Source of the DNA: Syntrophomonas sp. UBA1368
GTDB taxonomy: Bacteria; Bacillota; Syntrophomonadia; Syntrophomonadales; Syntrophomonadaceae
Reading direction: 5' to 3'
DNA length: 19,908 nucleotides
NCBI GenBank assembly: GCA_002305965.1
Contig: DBRM01000048.1
Span: 1-19,908 of the forward strand
The notes under the pieces were generated by a model. That model had not been told where the DNA came from, searched no databases, and worked only from the letters and a program-made list of their open reading frames with translations. Position 1 is the stretch's first letter. Every line of letters begins with the position of its first letter. Below are positions 7,091-14,869 of this stretch, one piece after another. The translations under genes were made by a program, and so were the position numbers.

Positions 7091-8264
7091 AGAAATGCTT
7101 GCGGTTGCCCTGGAAGGGTTACGGGTCAATAAACTTCGTTCCGCCCTTACCATGCTGGGAATGATCATCGGCGTGATGTTTGTTATCATTATCGTAACCA
7201 TGGGACAAAGCTTGAACAAGCAGGTTGAACAGGAGGTCGAAGGGCTGGGAGCCAATTCTTTTACTCTGGTGCCCATCGCCAATGACAACGGACAACAAGG
7301 CAAACTGACCCTGGATGACTGCAGACTGCTTGAAAGTTCCATAGACAGCATTGAGTTTGTGGTGCCGTTTAAGTATCTGACCAATACCGCAGTATTTGAA
7401 ACGGTGCGTAATAAGAAAAACAACATGCTTATCGGTACCAGCCCCGATTATATGAAAGTGAGCGGGCTGGGTTTTGTCGAGGGCAGGTTTTTTAATAATG
7501 CGGAAAATCAAATCGGCCGCCGGGTAATTGTTATAGACCAGAACCTGGCTGAGGAACTGTTCGGCAAGGGGAATACTGCTGTAGGCAAGACACTGCGTGT
7601 CAATCACATTCCTTTCCAGGTCTGCGGGGTGACCAAGCCCGAGGCTGCGGTGATGGGGATGCAGCAAAGCTTAACCTGCATTCCGGTCAAAACCTTGATG
7701 GGAATGGCTGACGACGAGAAAGTCCAGCAGGCCGTTATAAAGGTAAAGAGCAAGGAACATCTGGAGTCTGCAACCAAACAAAGTGTTGCGATTCTGGAGC
7801 TGCGCCACGCCGTGAAGGAGGGTTATATTGCCCAGACCAATGAACAGATGATGGAGGAGTTCAGTTCCATCCTTACGGTAATAACATCAGTTTTCGGAGC
7901 CCTGGCAGGGGTTGCCTTGCTGGTGGGGGGGATCGGCATTATGAATATCATGCTGGTCTCAGTTACCGAACGCACCAGGGAAATAGGGGTGCGGGCCGCC
8001 ATGGGCGCACGGCGTCGCGACATATTGATGCAGTTTTTGGTGGAAGCGGCTGTCATTTCGGCATTGGGCGGCAGTATAGGCATGCTGCTGGGTATCGGTA
8101 TCGGGGCTGTAATTTCCCTGGCATTAAATATGCCAGTAATCGTTTCATTTGGTACCATGCTGGCTGCTTTTGCCTTTTCGTCCGCCATAGGGATAGTTTT
8201 TGGCCTATACCCGGCCAATCGCGCCGCCAGGTTAAATCCCATCGATGCGTTAAGATATGAATAA
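7080..8264 (+). CDS. FtsX/MacB-type ABC transporter permease (YknZ-like)
   Basis: The 394-residue protein has the MacB layout. One membrane helix lies near residues 21-42 (ALTMLGMIIGVMFVIIIVTM), a large extracytoplasmic domain spans about 45-260, and three C-terminal helices lie near 267-293, 325-350 and 354-378. The coupling helix region TERTREIGVRAAMGA and the ending NPIDALRYE are signatures of this family. The ATG at 7080 follows AAAGGAGG by six bases; an in-frame ATG at 7050 is upstream of this site and unlikely. With the ATPase and adaptor it would form a MacAB-like export or signalling machine. The likely cargo is a membrane-active peptide or lipid, by analogy to SdpC defence in B. subtilis. 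It is the last gene of the operon, and no strong terminator follows. Confidence 0.9.
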   Translation: MKFREMLAVALEGLRVNKLRSALTMLGMIIGVMFVIIIVTMGQSLNKQVEQEVEGLGANSFTLVPIANDNGQQGKLTLDDCRLLESSIDSIEFVVPFKYLTNTAVFETVRNKKNNMLIGTSPDYMKVSGLGFVEGRFFNNAENQIGRRVIVIDQNLAEELFGKGNTAVGKTLRVNHIPFQVCGVTKPEAAVMGMQQSLTCIPVKTLMGMADDEKVQQAVIKVKSKEHLESATKQSVAILELRHAVKEGYIAQTNEQMMEEFSSILTVITSVFGALAGVALLVGGIGIMNIMLVSVTERTREIGVRAAMGARRRDILMQFLVEAAVISALGGSIGMLLGIGIGAVISLALNMPVIVSFGTMLAAFAFSSAIGIVFGLYPANRAARLNPIDALRYE

Positions 8265-8284
8265 AAACTACTTCATCAGTACCA

Positions 8285-8297
8285 CACTGTCACAGTG
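8285..8297. repeat. Short perfect inverted repeat between convergent genes
   Basis: CACTG and CAGTG flank a three-base loop in the 45-bp gap between the permease and the CAP gene. Neither side has a T-run directly after it, although a run of five T lies further on for the minus strand. It may be a weak bidirectional stop, but is not a clear terminator. Confidence 0.3.
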
Positions 8298-8309
8298 AAT
8301 GGGTATTAT

Positions 8310-9119
8310 TTAATCAGTAAACCACTGGGTCACATATAGATCAGAGCCTTGCTGCCAGAATCCTAATCCGACCTTTTTAAGATCGCTGTTTAGAATATTT
8401 GCGCGGTGACCGGGGGAATTCATAAAAGCATCGAAAGCTGCTTTAACACTGTAGTTGCGGGCAATATTTTCAGCGGCTGTGCAATAGCTGATCCCCATGC
8501 TTTTCATCATTTCAAAAGCACTGCCATAGGTAGGGGAAGTATGCGAAAAATAGTTGTTTAAGCCCATATCCTTGGATTTTAAGCAGGCGCCCTGACACAA
8601 CGTATTATCCAGGGCTAAGGGATCTAATCCAGCTTCGCTTCGGGCAGCATTTATGTATCCCAGCATTTCGGCAACCATAGCATCCGTTTCGCTGGTTGAA
8701 GGAACAGGCTGCGGTTGGGGCGCGGCAGGCAACTCATTTATTACCGGAGGGTCTTTAGGCAATGCAGGTTTACTGACCACCGGAGGGTCTTGTGTCTTTC
8801 CGTTTTCAGCTGTCTGCAGATCAGCAGGCTTAAGCGCAGCTGCAGGAGTTGCCGTCCCGCAAGCCGAATCCGGCTCAGTGACTTCTCCTGTTACTGAGGT
8901 AAGGTCATCAGGTTTGGACTCGCTATTATCTGAATCCGATGGGTTTTGCTGCCCGGGAGCAGATCCTTCATTTATTCTATCTGCAGATGAATTTTCCGCT
9001 AAGCTGTTTCCCACGACCGCTGTTTTTGTATCACCAGCATCAAATCCTGCAGATACGGCCCACACAGCAGCCAATATGAAGAAAAAAACCAGCAATAGGG
9101 GAGCGAAAGGCTTCTTCAT
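8310..9119 (-). CDS. Secreted CAP-domain (SCP/PR1-like, YkwD-type) protein
   Basis: The 269-residue protein has a signal peptide or anchor (MKKPFAPLLLVFFFILAAVW). A long low-complexity linker rich in Ser, Pro, Glu and Ala follows (about residues 30-145). A bacterial CAP domain fills about 148-269, with the motifs INAARSEAGLDPL, YFSHTSPTYGS, AAENIAR and NSPGHRANILN. Proteins of this type are common in sporulating Firmicutes, on the surface or in the medium; their reaction is not established. Four cysteines are present in the mature part. Three fall in the CAP domain, two of them as CQGAC. GAGGAGG lies six bases before the ATG, within a 19-codon open frame that ends one base before this start, so the two may be coupled. 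Confidence 0.88.
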   Translation of the reverse strand: MKKPFAPLLLVFFFILAAVWAVSAGFDAGDTKTAVVGNSLAENSSADRINEGSAPGQQNPSDSDNSESKPDDLTSVTGEVTEPDSACGTATPAAALKPADLQTAENGKTQDPPVVSKPALPKDPPVINELPAAPQPQPVPSTSETDAMVAEMLGYINAARSEAGLDPLALDNTLCQGACLKSKDMGLNNYFSHTSPTYGSAFEMMKSMGISYCTAAENIARNYSVKAAFDAFMNSPGHRANILNSDLKKVGLGFWQQGSDLYVTQWFTD

Positions 9120-9120
9120 A

Positions 9121-9180
9121 TTAGTCCTCCTCGTTAGAATCTGGTTCTTTGAATTTATCGAATACAGAATTCCTGATCAT
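9121..9180 (-). CDS. Small ORF (19 codons) directly upstream of the CAP gene
   Basis: An ATG at 9178-9180 is preceded by AAGGAG (9187-9192) at six bases, an ideal ribosome site. The frame encodes MIRNSVFDKFKEPDSNEED and stops at TAA one base before the CAP ATG. The GAGGAGG of the CAP gene lies inside its last codons. This is the geometry of a translationally coupled leader peptide. The peptide is hydrophilic and acidic at its C-terminus, with no recognisable family. It lies downstream of the predicted promoter at 9204-9231, so it would be on the same mRNA. It may be a chance frame, but the pairing of two good ribosome sites is unusual. Confidence 0.4.
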   Translation of the reverse strand: MIRNSVFDKFKEPDSNEED

Positions 9181-9203
9181 GAATAGCTCCTTCATTTTTC
9201 TAT

Positions 9204-9231
9204 AGCATACCAGAGATTCACGATTCATCAA
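9204..9231 (-). promoter_or_regulatory. Predicted promoter for the small ORF and CAP gene
   Basis: On the minus strand, TTGATG (9226-9231) and TATGCT (9204-9209) are 16 bases apart. The start would fall near 9197, just before the ribosome site of the small ORF. Match and spacing are fair rather than perfect. Confidence 0.45.
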
Positions 9232-9314
9232 TAGCAGTGCTTTGTGTTCTTAAAAAGATCATACGGAATACACCCAAGTCAGCTGTGAAGCATTTCGTAA
9301 AAGGGAAATTTCCG

Positions 9315-9323
9315 TGCTATACT
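9315..9323 (+). promoter_or_regulatory. Predicted extended -10 promoter for the U32 gene
   Basis: TGCTATACT contains the extended -10 TG dinucleotide and TATACT (9318-9323); the -35 side is weak (TTCGTA at 9294-9299). The start near 9330 would leave a leader of only about 11 bases before the ATG at 9341. Confidence 0.5.
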
Positions 9324-9340
9324 TTTAGCGGGTGAATATA

Positions 9341-11374
9341 ATGACGATTGAAATACTGGCCCCGGCGGGCGGGCAGGAACAGCTGATCGCTGCCGTCAGG
9401 AGCGGAGCTGATGCAGTTTATTTAGGGACCAGATCCTTTAATGCCAGAAGGAATGCGGAGAACTTTGACGGAGAATCCCTGTCAGAGGCGGTCAAGTATT
9501 GCCATGGCCGCGGCGTGCGGGTGCATGCTACGGTCAATACCCTGGTGAAGGATGCTGAACTGCAATCTCTTTATAAAGAAATCGAAATGCTGGCCGCGTT
9601 TGGGATCGATGCAGTAATCGTTCAGGACCTGGCAGTGGCAGAATTGTTTCAGCGTCATTGTCCTTCCATGCCTTTACATGCTTCTACCCAGATGGTGATT
9701 CATAACCTCGAAGGGGCCTTGGCTGCTGAAGAGCTGGGTTTTTCCAGGGTGGTCCTGGCCCGGGAACTCACCATTGAGGAAATCAGAAAAATATGTTCCG
9801 GCACTAAAATCCAGATCGAAACTTTTGTCCATGGGGCACTATGTATGAGCATATCCGGCCAGTGCTATCTGTCATCAATATTGGGAGAAAGAAGCGGCAA
9901 CCGAGGCCTTTGCGCCCAGCCTTGCAGACTGGGTTTCAAATCAGGCAGCCGGGACTATGCATTGTCTTTAAAGGATATGAGCCATATTTCCCATATTGGT
10001 GAATTAATGGAGGCGGGCGTTTCTTCCTTGAAGATCGAGGGCAGGATGAAACGACCGGAATATGTTGCGGCGGCGGTATCAGCATGCCGGGAAGCCGTAT
10101 CCGGTAAAGCCGCAGACCTGACTGATCTGCAGGCGGTCTTTTCCCGCAGCGGCTTTACCGACGGTTATATCACAGGAAAAAGGAATCTTGAAATGTTCGG
10201 GCACCGGACCAGAGAGGATGTGGAGGCTTCCAAAACTGTCCTCGGGAAGATTGCCTCCAGTTACAGAAACGAACTGTCCCGGATACCGGTGGATATGAAG
10301 CTTTTATTAAAGGGCAATGAACCATCACGTCTGGAAGTTACCGACGGTAAAATAATCATTGCCGTACAGGGAGATGTACCTGAATCAGCTGACATGGCGG
10401 GAAACAATTATGAAGCAGCCTTTAAAAGTCTGGCCAAAACCGGCGGGACGCCTTTTATACTAAAGACGTTGGACCTTGACTCCGATGAAGCATTAAGGCT
10501 GCCGCCCGGGAAACTGAACTTCATGCGCAGGGAGGCCCTGGATAAATTGCTTCAAGCCAGGAGCAGGATCATTCCCAAAGAGGTTGTAGGCCCCTTTGTT
10601 CAGCCGCGTCCACAGAAGCGCGACAGGATACCGAAGCTGCGGGTCAGGATCCAAAACCGGCAGCAGCTTTTTGACGATATCGAGGCGGCAGATAAAATCT
10701 ATTTGCCCCATACAGAAGTTGACACTGGCCTGATCAAAAGATTCGGCGAAAAACTGATTGCTGAACTGCCCAGACTGGTGTTTCCTCTGCAGGAAGAAGC
10801 ACTGGCAGACAGCCTGGAAAAGCTGAAGAGACTGGGTGTTAAAGATATATGTGCAGGAAACATCGGCACTATTCGACTGGCACAACGCCTGGGCTTTGCG
10901 GTTCACGGCGGTTTTGACCTCAATATTTTAAACAGTATAAGCATGATGAAATACCAGGACATGGGATTAACGGATACGCTCCTCTCTTATGAAATCAGAC
11001 TCAGTGATGCGGCAGTGTTAGGCGGAGAAATGGAGCGCGGCATTATTGGCTACGGCTATCTGCCCTTGATGATATTTCGCAATTGTCCGGCCAAAGGTAA
11101 CAACGGCTGCCGGAATTGCACCGGGAGCCCGGAGATAACCGACCGCACCGGCGCACGCTTTAAGTTGACCTGCGGCAGCCGGGAGTATTCAACGCTTCAC
11201 AATTCGCTTCCGCTTTATTTAGCCGATAAGAAAGTTCAGGCGGCAGATTTTATTACTCTGTATTTCACGATTGAGGACAGACAGGAATGTCACAAGATAT
11301 GGGAAAGTTATTTGCGCGGCGAGCCTTTTGCGGGTGAATTTACCCGGGGATTATATTACAGAAAGTTGATGTAA
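9341..11374 (+). CDS. U32-family protein with DUF3656-type extension (RlhA/TrhP-like RNA hydroxylation candidate)
   Basis: The 677-residue protein starts with the TIM-barrel-like U32 region (ILAPAGGQEQLIAAVRSGADAVYLG). It carries the U32 signature ETFVHGALCMSISGQCYLS at residues 160-178, with cysteines 168, 175, 191 and 195 as likely iron-sulfur ligands. The central part (about 300-400) corresponds to the DUF3656 extension of long U32 proteins. The C-terminus has YLPLMIFRNCP followed by more cysteines. U32 proteins were first called collagenases. Characterised long members such as E. coli RlhA hydroxylate 23S rRNA, and TrhP modifies tRNA wobble uridine, using prephenate. A similar role is inferred here. 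The ATG at 9341 follows GCGGGTGA; a GTG at 9332 is possible. The stop lies inside the T-tract of the opposite gene's terminator. Confidence 0.85.
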   Translation: MTIEILAPAGGQEQLIAAVRSGADAVYLGTRSFNARRNAENFDGESLSEAVKYCHGRGVRVHATVNTLVKDAELQSLYKEIEMLAAFGIDAVIVQDLAVAELFQRHCPSMPLHASTQMVIHNLEGALAAEELGFSRVVLARELTIEEIRKICSGTKIQIETFVHGALCMSISGQCYLSSILGERSGNRGLCAQPCRLGFKSGSRDYALSLKDMSHISHIGELMEAGVSSLKIEGRMKRPEYVAAAVSACREAVSGKAADLTDLQAVFSRSGFTDGYITGKRNLEMFGHRTREDVEASKTVLGKIASSYRNELSRIPVDMKLLLKGNEPSRLEVTDGKIIIAVQGDVPESADMAGNNYEAAFKSLAKTGGTPFILKTLDLDSDEALRLPPGKLNFMRREALDKLLQARSRIIPKEVVGPFVQPRPQKRDRIPKLRVRIQNRQQLFDDIEAADKIYLPHTEVDTGLIKRFGEKLIAELPRLVFPLQEEALADSLEKLKRLGVKDICAGNIGTIRLAQRLGFAVHGGFDLNILNSISMMKYQDMGLTDTLLSYEIRLSDAAVLGGEMERGIIGYGYLPLMIFRNCPAKGNNGCRNCTGSPEITDRTGARFKLTCGSREYSTLHNSLPLYLADKKVQAADFITLYFTIEDRQECHKIWESYLRGEPFAGEFTRGLYYRKLM

Positions 11375-11401
11375 AAAAGGGGGCGTTTTAAGCCGCCCCC
11401 C
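11373..11401 (-). terminator. Rho-independent terminator of the COG2403 gene
   Basis: On the minus strand a G+C stem (GGGGGCG/CGCCCCC, 11379-11385 with 11394-11400, eight-base loop) is followed by six T at 11378-11373. It begins six bases after the minus-strand stop codon. Its T-run overlaps the TAA of the converging U32 gene. On the plus strand the hairpin has no T-run. Confidence 0.85.
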
Positions 11402-11406
11402 TGTGT

Positions 11407-12717
11407 CTAAATCATTTTAAGAATTAATTCTGCCAGCCTGGCAGTGCCTATTTCCTCCAGATCATAGCGAACCCGAACGGCGGGTTTTTCTAATGACATG
11501 ACCCGGCGCAGATCTATGGGAGTTCCAATAACCACAACTTCAGCCGGGGAGCTGTTAATGGTTTTAGCCAGTTCTTCAATCTGAGTCTGACCATATCCCA
11601 TTGCCGGGAGTAAGTTTGACAAATGGTTGTATTTATTAAAAGTAGTTATAATACTTCCGACTGCGTAAGGACGAGGATCGATCAATTCAGCCCCCAGGTT
11701 TTGTGCCGCTATTACGCCAGCTCCGTAAGCCATATTCCCATGGGTCAGGGTAGGACCATCTTCAACTACCAACACCTTTTTACCTTTAATAGCTGCGGGA
11801 TCTTCAACCGTAATAGGGGAATTCGCCATTATAATTGAAGCCGAAGGATTATTATCGGTAATAGCCTTCTTCACCGCTTCAACTTTAGCCGCATCGGCCG
11901 AATCGACCTTGTTGATAATAGCAATATCAGCCATCCGCAAATTCGTCTCACCGGGGTGGTAACTGGTCTCATGTCCTGCCCGGTGCGGGTCAACTACTAC
12001 GATGTGAATATCTGTTTCATAAAAAGGCAGATCATTATTGCCGCCGTCCCATAAGATCACATCAGCTTCTTCTTCAGCCTGGCGCAGGATCACCTCATAG
12101 TCAACACCGGCATAAACTACCATGCCATTGTCAATATGGGGTTCGAATTCTTCACGTTCCTCAATCGTACATTTGAATTTATCCAAATCTTCATAAGAAG
12201 CAAATCTCATGCAAATCTGCTCTTCCAGATTACCATAAGGCATCGGGTGACGAATAATAGCAACTTTTTTACCTGCATCAGTCAACAATTTGGCTACATA
12301 ACGAGTAGTCTGGCTCTTGCCGCTGCCTGTTCTAACAGCAGTAACCGCCACTACCGGGCGTTTGGATTTAATCATGGTAATTTTGGGTCCCATCAGTCTG
12401 AAATCAGCTCCACATGCATTAACCAGTGATGCCTGGTGCATTACATACTCATGGGAAACATCACTATATGCAAAAACTACCTGGTCAACATCAAATTTTT
12501 CTATTAATTTCGGTAGTTCCTGCTCAGCAAAAATTGGTATTCCCTTAGGGTAAGCCGGTCCGGATAATCCGGGCGGGTACAACCTGCCTTCAATATCGGG
12601 AATCTGTGCAGCTGTGAAGGCGACTACCTCGTATGCCGGATTATTGCGGAAATAAGTATTGAAATTGTGAAAATCCCTTCCGGCTGCACCCATAATAATT
12701 ACGCGATCTGCTTTCAT
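11407..12717 (-). CDS. COG2403 P-loop protein, annotated family 'cyclic 2,3-diphosphoglycerate synthase'
   Basis: The 436-residue protein has an N-terminal Rossmann-like half (VIIMGAAGRDFHNFN, residues 6-20). A P-loop NTPase half follows, with TGSGKS (130-135), WDGGNNDLPF (223-232) and NKVD (269-272, a GTPase-like specificity motif). This matches the family named after the archaeal enzyme that cyclises 2,3-diphosphoglycerate with ATP. In bacteria the product has not generally been shown, so the name is by homology only. I chose the ATG at 12715-12717; an in-frame ATG at 12735 with AAGGGA before it remains possible. A strong terminator follows directly. No neighbouring gene points to a pathway. 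Confidence 0.83.
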   Translation of the reverse strand: MKADRVIIMGAAGRDFHNFNTYFRNNPAYEVVAFTAAQIPDIEGRLYPPGLSGPAYPKGIPIFAEQELPKLIEKFDVDQVVFAYSDVSHEYVMHQASLVNACGADFRLMGPKITMIKSKRPVVAVTAVRTGSGKSQTTRYVAKLLTDAGKKVAIIRHPMPYGNLEEQICMRFASYEDLDKFKCTIEEREEFEPHIDNGMVVYAGVDYEVILRQAEEEADVILWDGGNNDLPFYETDIHIVVVDPHRAGHETSYHPGETNLRMADIAIINKVDSADAAKVEAVKKAITDNNPSASIIMANSPITVEDPAAIKGKKVLVVEDGPTLTHGNMAYGAGVIAAQNLGAELIDPRPYAVGSIITTFNKYNHLSNLLPAMGYGQTQIEELAKTINSSPAEVVVIGTPIDLRRVMSLEKPAVRVRYDLEEIGTARLAELILKMI

Positions 12718-12808
12718 TTTACCTATACCCCCCATGTTTTATATCCCTTGAATATTTTAATGCATTAATACAAAATTTAACATCATTTATTTCTATCCTG
12801 CAAATTTT

Positions 12809-13237
12809 CTAATCTACCCAGGAGAACATATTTATATCATCACGCAGATGCCAGCCCCGGGAAGTATAAAAAGACTGTGCTGAAGAATTGCTGCGATATA
12901 CCAGCAGATGAATTTTACCGGCCCCCTCATTTTTCAATGCCTGAACAACATTTTCCAGCAATAAAGTGCCATAACCATTATGCTGGCAGTCCGCTCTGAC
13001 GGCAAGATGATAAACATATCCCCTGCGGCCATCAAAACCCCCCAGTACGGTTCCGATAATTTGTCCCTTGTCTTTAAGCACCAGACAAGTATGAGGGTTT
13101 CTGCGGATGAAGCTTATTATAGCAGCCTTATCATCACCCGGGCCCAGTCCCAGACCCGGAAGCGATTCCCATAACTCCCGCATTATATCAATATCCTCAA
13201 TCGAAGCAGTCTCCAAAGTACATTCTTCCGTCCGCAT
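12809..13237 (-). CDS. GNAT-family N-acetyltransferase
   Basis: This 142-residue protein has the GNAT core: LVLKDKGQIIGTVLGGFDGRR (strand and beta-bulge), then VRADCQHNGYGTLLLE (acetyl-CoA loop, about residues 81-96), and SAQSFYTSRGWHL near the C-terminus. The part GLGLGPGDDKAAIISFIRRN resembles the YpeA-like branch. The ATG at 13235-13237 is well supported by AAGGAGG five bases upstream; a further in-frame start at 13345 has no such site. It should acetylate a small molecule or protein amine; the target is unknown. It is only distantly like the GNAT at 1765-2214 and is not a recent copy. It sits 91 bp upstream of the COG2403 gene, on the same strand. Confidence 0.88.
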   Translation of the reverse strand: MRTEECTLETASIEDIDIMRELWESLPGLGLGPGDDKAAIISFIRRNPHTCLVLKDKGQIIGTVLGGFDGRRGYVYHLAVRADCQHNGYGTLLLENVVQALKNEGAGKIHLLVYRSNSSAQSFYTSRGWHLRDDINMFSWVD

Positions 13238-13635
13238 TTCATCCTCCTTGCATCCGTTTTCACCTGGGCCACCAAAATTTGATTTGCATTGTGTCAATCG
13301 AGAATGCCGAAATACAGTTATTGGCGCACAGTTATGATTAAACAAATAAGCTTCCTTTTTTTATTTTCTAATCATACATTAGTGCATTTTATATGTCGAT
13401 ATCGAAAGTATTTATCTGGGAACCACAGAAGCTTTAATATAAGAGATTCACGAATCTGCAGCGGTCTTTCCCGAACCTGGGGATTTTCCTGCCTGCACAA
13501 GCGTTGGGCTGATTCTAAACTGATTATAAAAGGAATACCATATATGAACGGCGAATATTGGCAGAAAATAGAATTAATTGATTATTTATAAGTAGATTTA
13601 ATTAATTCGTCAATCCTTTGCGGGGGGAGTTAAAT
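13238..13635. other. AT-rich intergenic region between divergent genes
   Basis: These 398 bases lie between the GNAT gene (minus) and the J-domain gene (plus). I recognise no gene, riboswitch or mobile-element end. A small perfect hairpin (AGATTC/GAATCT, 13444-13457) is present. A perfect TTGACA occurs on the minus strand near 13293 but has no -10 partner. A weak promoter (TTGGCA near 13559) could serve the plus gene. An open frame across 13289-13591 has no ribosome site and no family resemblance. Confidence 0.5.
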
Positions 13636-14769
13636 TTGGAATTCAGACCTGATTTCTACGAAATTTTGCAAGTAGACAGAAGAGCAAGCCAGGAAATCAT
13701 CACGGTAGCTTATCAAAATTTGTCAGCAAAGAACGGCCCTGAAAACAGTGAAAATGAAATGAAATTGATCCGGGAAGCATACCAAGTTCTGGGCGATCCG
13801 CAAAACCGATGGCAATATGATGCATGGCTAAGCAATAATGTGCCAATCAGTCGTCAGTACGAAAATAGTTCGCCCCCGATAACCAACAGGACAGAATATA
13901 AAGTATCGCCAGTGAGGACGTTGTCAGTAATAGACGCCTATAGATTCGGATTTGAAATGTTTATAAAACAACCGGCCTTAACTTTGCTTCTTATCATGCT
14001 GAGCTTATTGGTTGGCTGGCTATCTTTGCCTATCACTAATTCTTATTTACAAATGCCAAATTCTTTGTTTACATTTTTTGTATCAATTCTGGGTGCTGTT
14101 CTGCTTGCGATAATTGTCAAGCTGATCTTTAATGTATTCGATAATAAGGAAATCAAAGTAAACCATTTAATATCAATAAGAATGATTGTATATCTGATCG
14201 TATATTATATTTTGTCTGGTTTAATCATTACATTAGGCTTTATATTCCTGATCATTCCGGGAATTATTTTTTCATTGAAGCTTGCCCCTGGATTTCTTTT
14301 AATCATTGATGAAGACCTGGGCCCAATAGATGCATTGAAAAAGAGCTGGAAAATTACCAAAGGATTTAAGGGGAAGATATTTCTTTTTGGCCTTGTATAT
14401 GGTTTGATTGTTTCTATTTTGATGATTCCCTTTTTACAGTTTTTTAAAGGCAATTCTGGTTTTTATTTTGCAACCATCTTTGTTGGATTTATTCTTGCTC
14501 CGGTTTTCTATTATTCAGCCGCATTTTTCTACCGAACTTTATTAAATCAGACACAAGCGTATGAATTTGGGGATATGGAGGTCAATGCCTTTCAATATGA
14601 ATTTATCAAGTTAAATAATATTTCGCTGGCGATTGCAGTGGTAATGATAATCGGCTTGTTGGCCCTATATGCTCATTTTTCAGATTCGGTTTTTGAAAAT
14701 TTTCAGCAAGAGAATTTCAATAACTATATGCATAACTATACCCAGGCTTCTGCAGGGGACCTTTCGTAA
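13636..14769 (+). CDS. Degenerate J-domain protein fused to a six-helix membrane domain
   Basis: Residues 6-62 of this 377-residue protein align to a DnaJ J-domain: DFYEILQVDRRASQEII, later IREAYQVLGDPQNRWQYD. The HPD tripeptide needed to stimulate Hsp70 is absent; the stretch reads SAKNGPENS. From about residue 105 on, six hydrophobic helices follow. They include IIPGIIFSLKL with the following DEDLGPIDALKKSWKITKG, a pattern typical of the DUF975 and glycerophosphodiester-phosphodiesterase-membrane families. The start is TTG at 13636, six bases after GGGGGGAG; no ATG is available near it. Base use is much more AT-rich than in most neighbouring genes. A terminator overlaps its end, so it is probably monocistronic. 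The role is unknown; possibly a membrane protein whose J-like domain binds a protein partner. Confidence 0.78.
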   Translation: MEFRPDFYEILQVDRRASQEIITVAYQNLSAKNGPENSENEMKLIREAYQVLGDPQNRWQYDAWLSNNVPISRQYENSSPPITNRTEYKVSPVRTLSVIDAYRFGFEMFIKQPALTLLLIMLSLLVGWLSLPITNSYLQMPNSLFTFFVSILGAVLLAIIVKLIFNVFDNKEIKVNHLISIRMIVYLIVYYILSGLIITLGFIFLIIPGIIFSLKLAPGFLLIIDEDLGPIDALKKSWKITKGFKGKIFLFGLVYGLIVSILMIPFLQFFKGNSGFYFATIFVGFILAPVFYYSAAFFYRTLLNQTQAYEFGDMEVNAFQYEFIKLNNISLAIAVVMIIGLLALYAHFSDSVFENFQQENFNNYMHNYTQASAGDLS

Positions 14770-14787
14770 ACGCAGAAGTTTTATTTT
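14747..14787 (+). terminator. Rho-independent terminator overlapping the end of the J-domain gene
   Basis: CTTCTGC (14747-14753) pairs with GCAGAAG (14772-14778), followed by TTTTATTTT. The stop codon TAA (14767-14769) lies in the 18-base loop, so the stem's first arm is coding sequence. Confidence 0.65.
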
Positions 14788-14869
14788 CCAATCTCTCATA
14801 TTTGTGCAGCAAATGCGAGGAGCACAGCAAAGGTTTACTATATCCTTTTGATTGTAAGGAGGTGGTACG

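Noticed and set aside
8653..9186. Open frame of 177 codons on the plus strand, opposite the CAP gene
   Set aside because: It mirrors the low-complexity linker of the CAP protein, has no ribosome site and no recognisable domain.
13289..13591. Open frame of 100 codons in the AT-rich intergenic region
   Set aside because: No ribosome site before its start, no family resemblance, and composition like non-coding sequence.
13238..13635. Possible riboswitch in the long leader region
   Set aside because: No conserved core of TPP, SAM, cobalamin, glycine or cyclic-di-GMP riboswitches could be seen, only one small hairpin.
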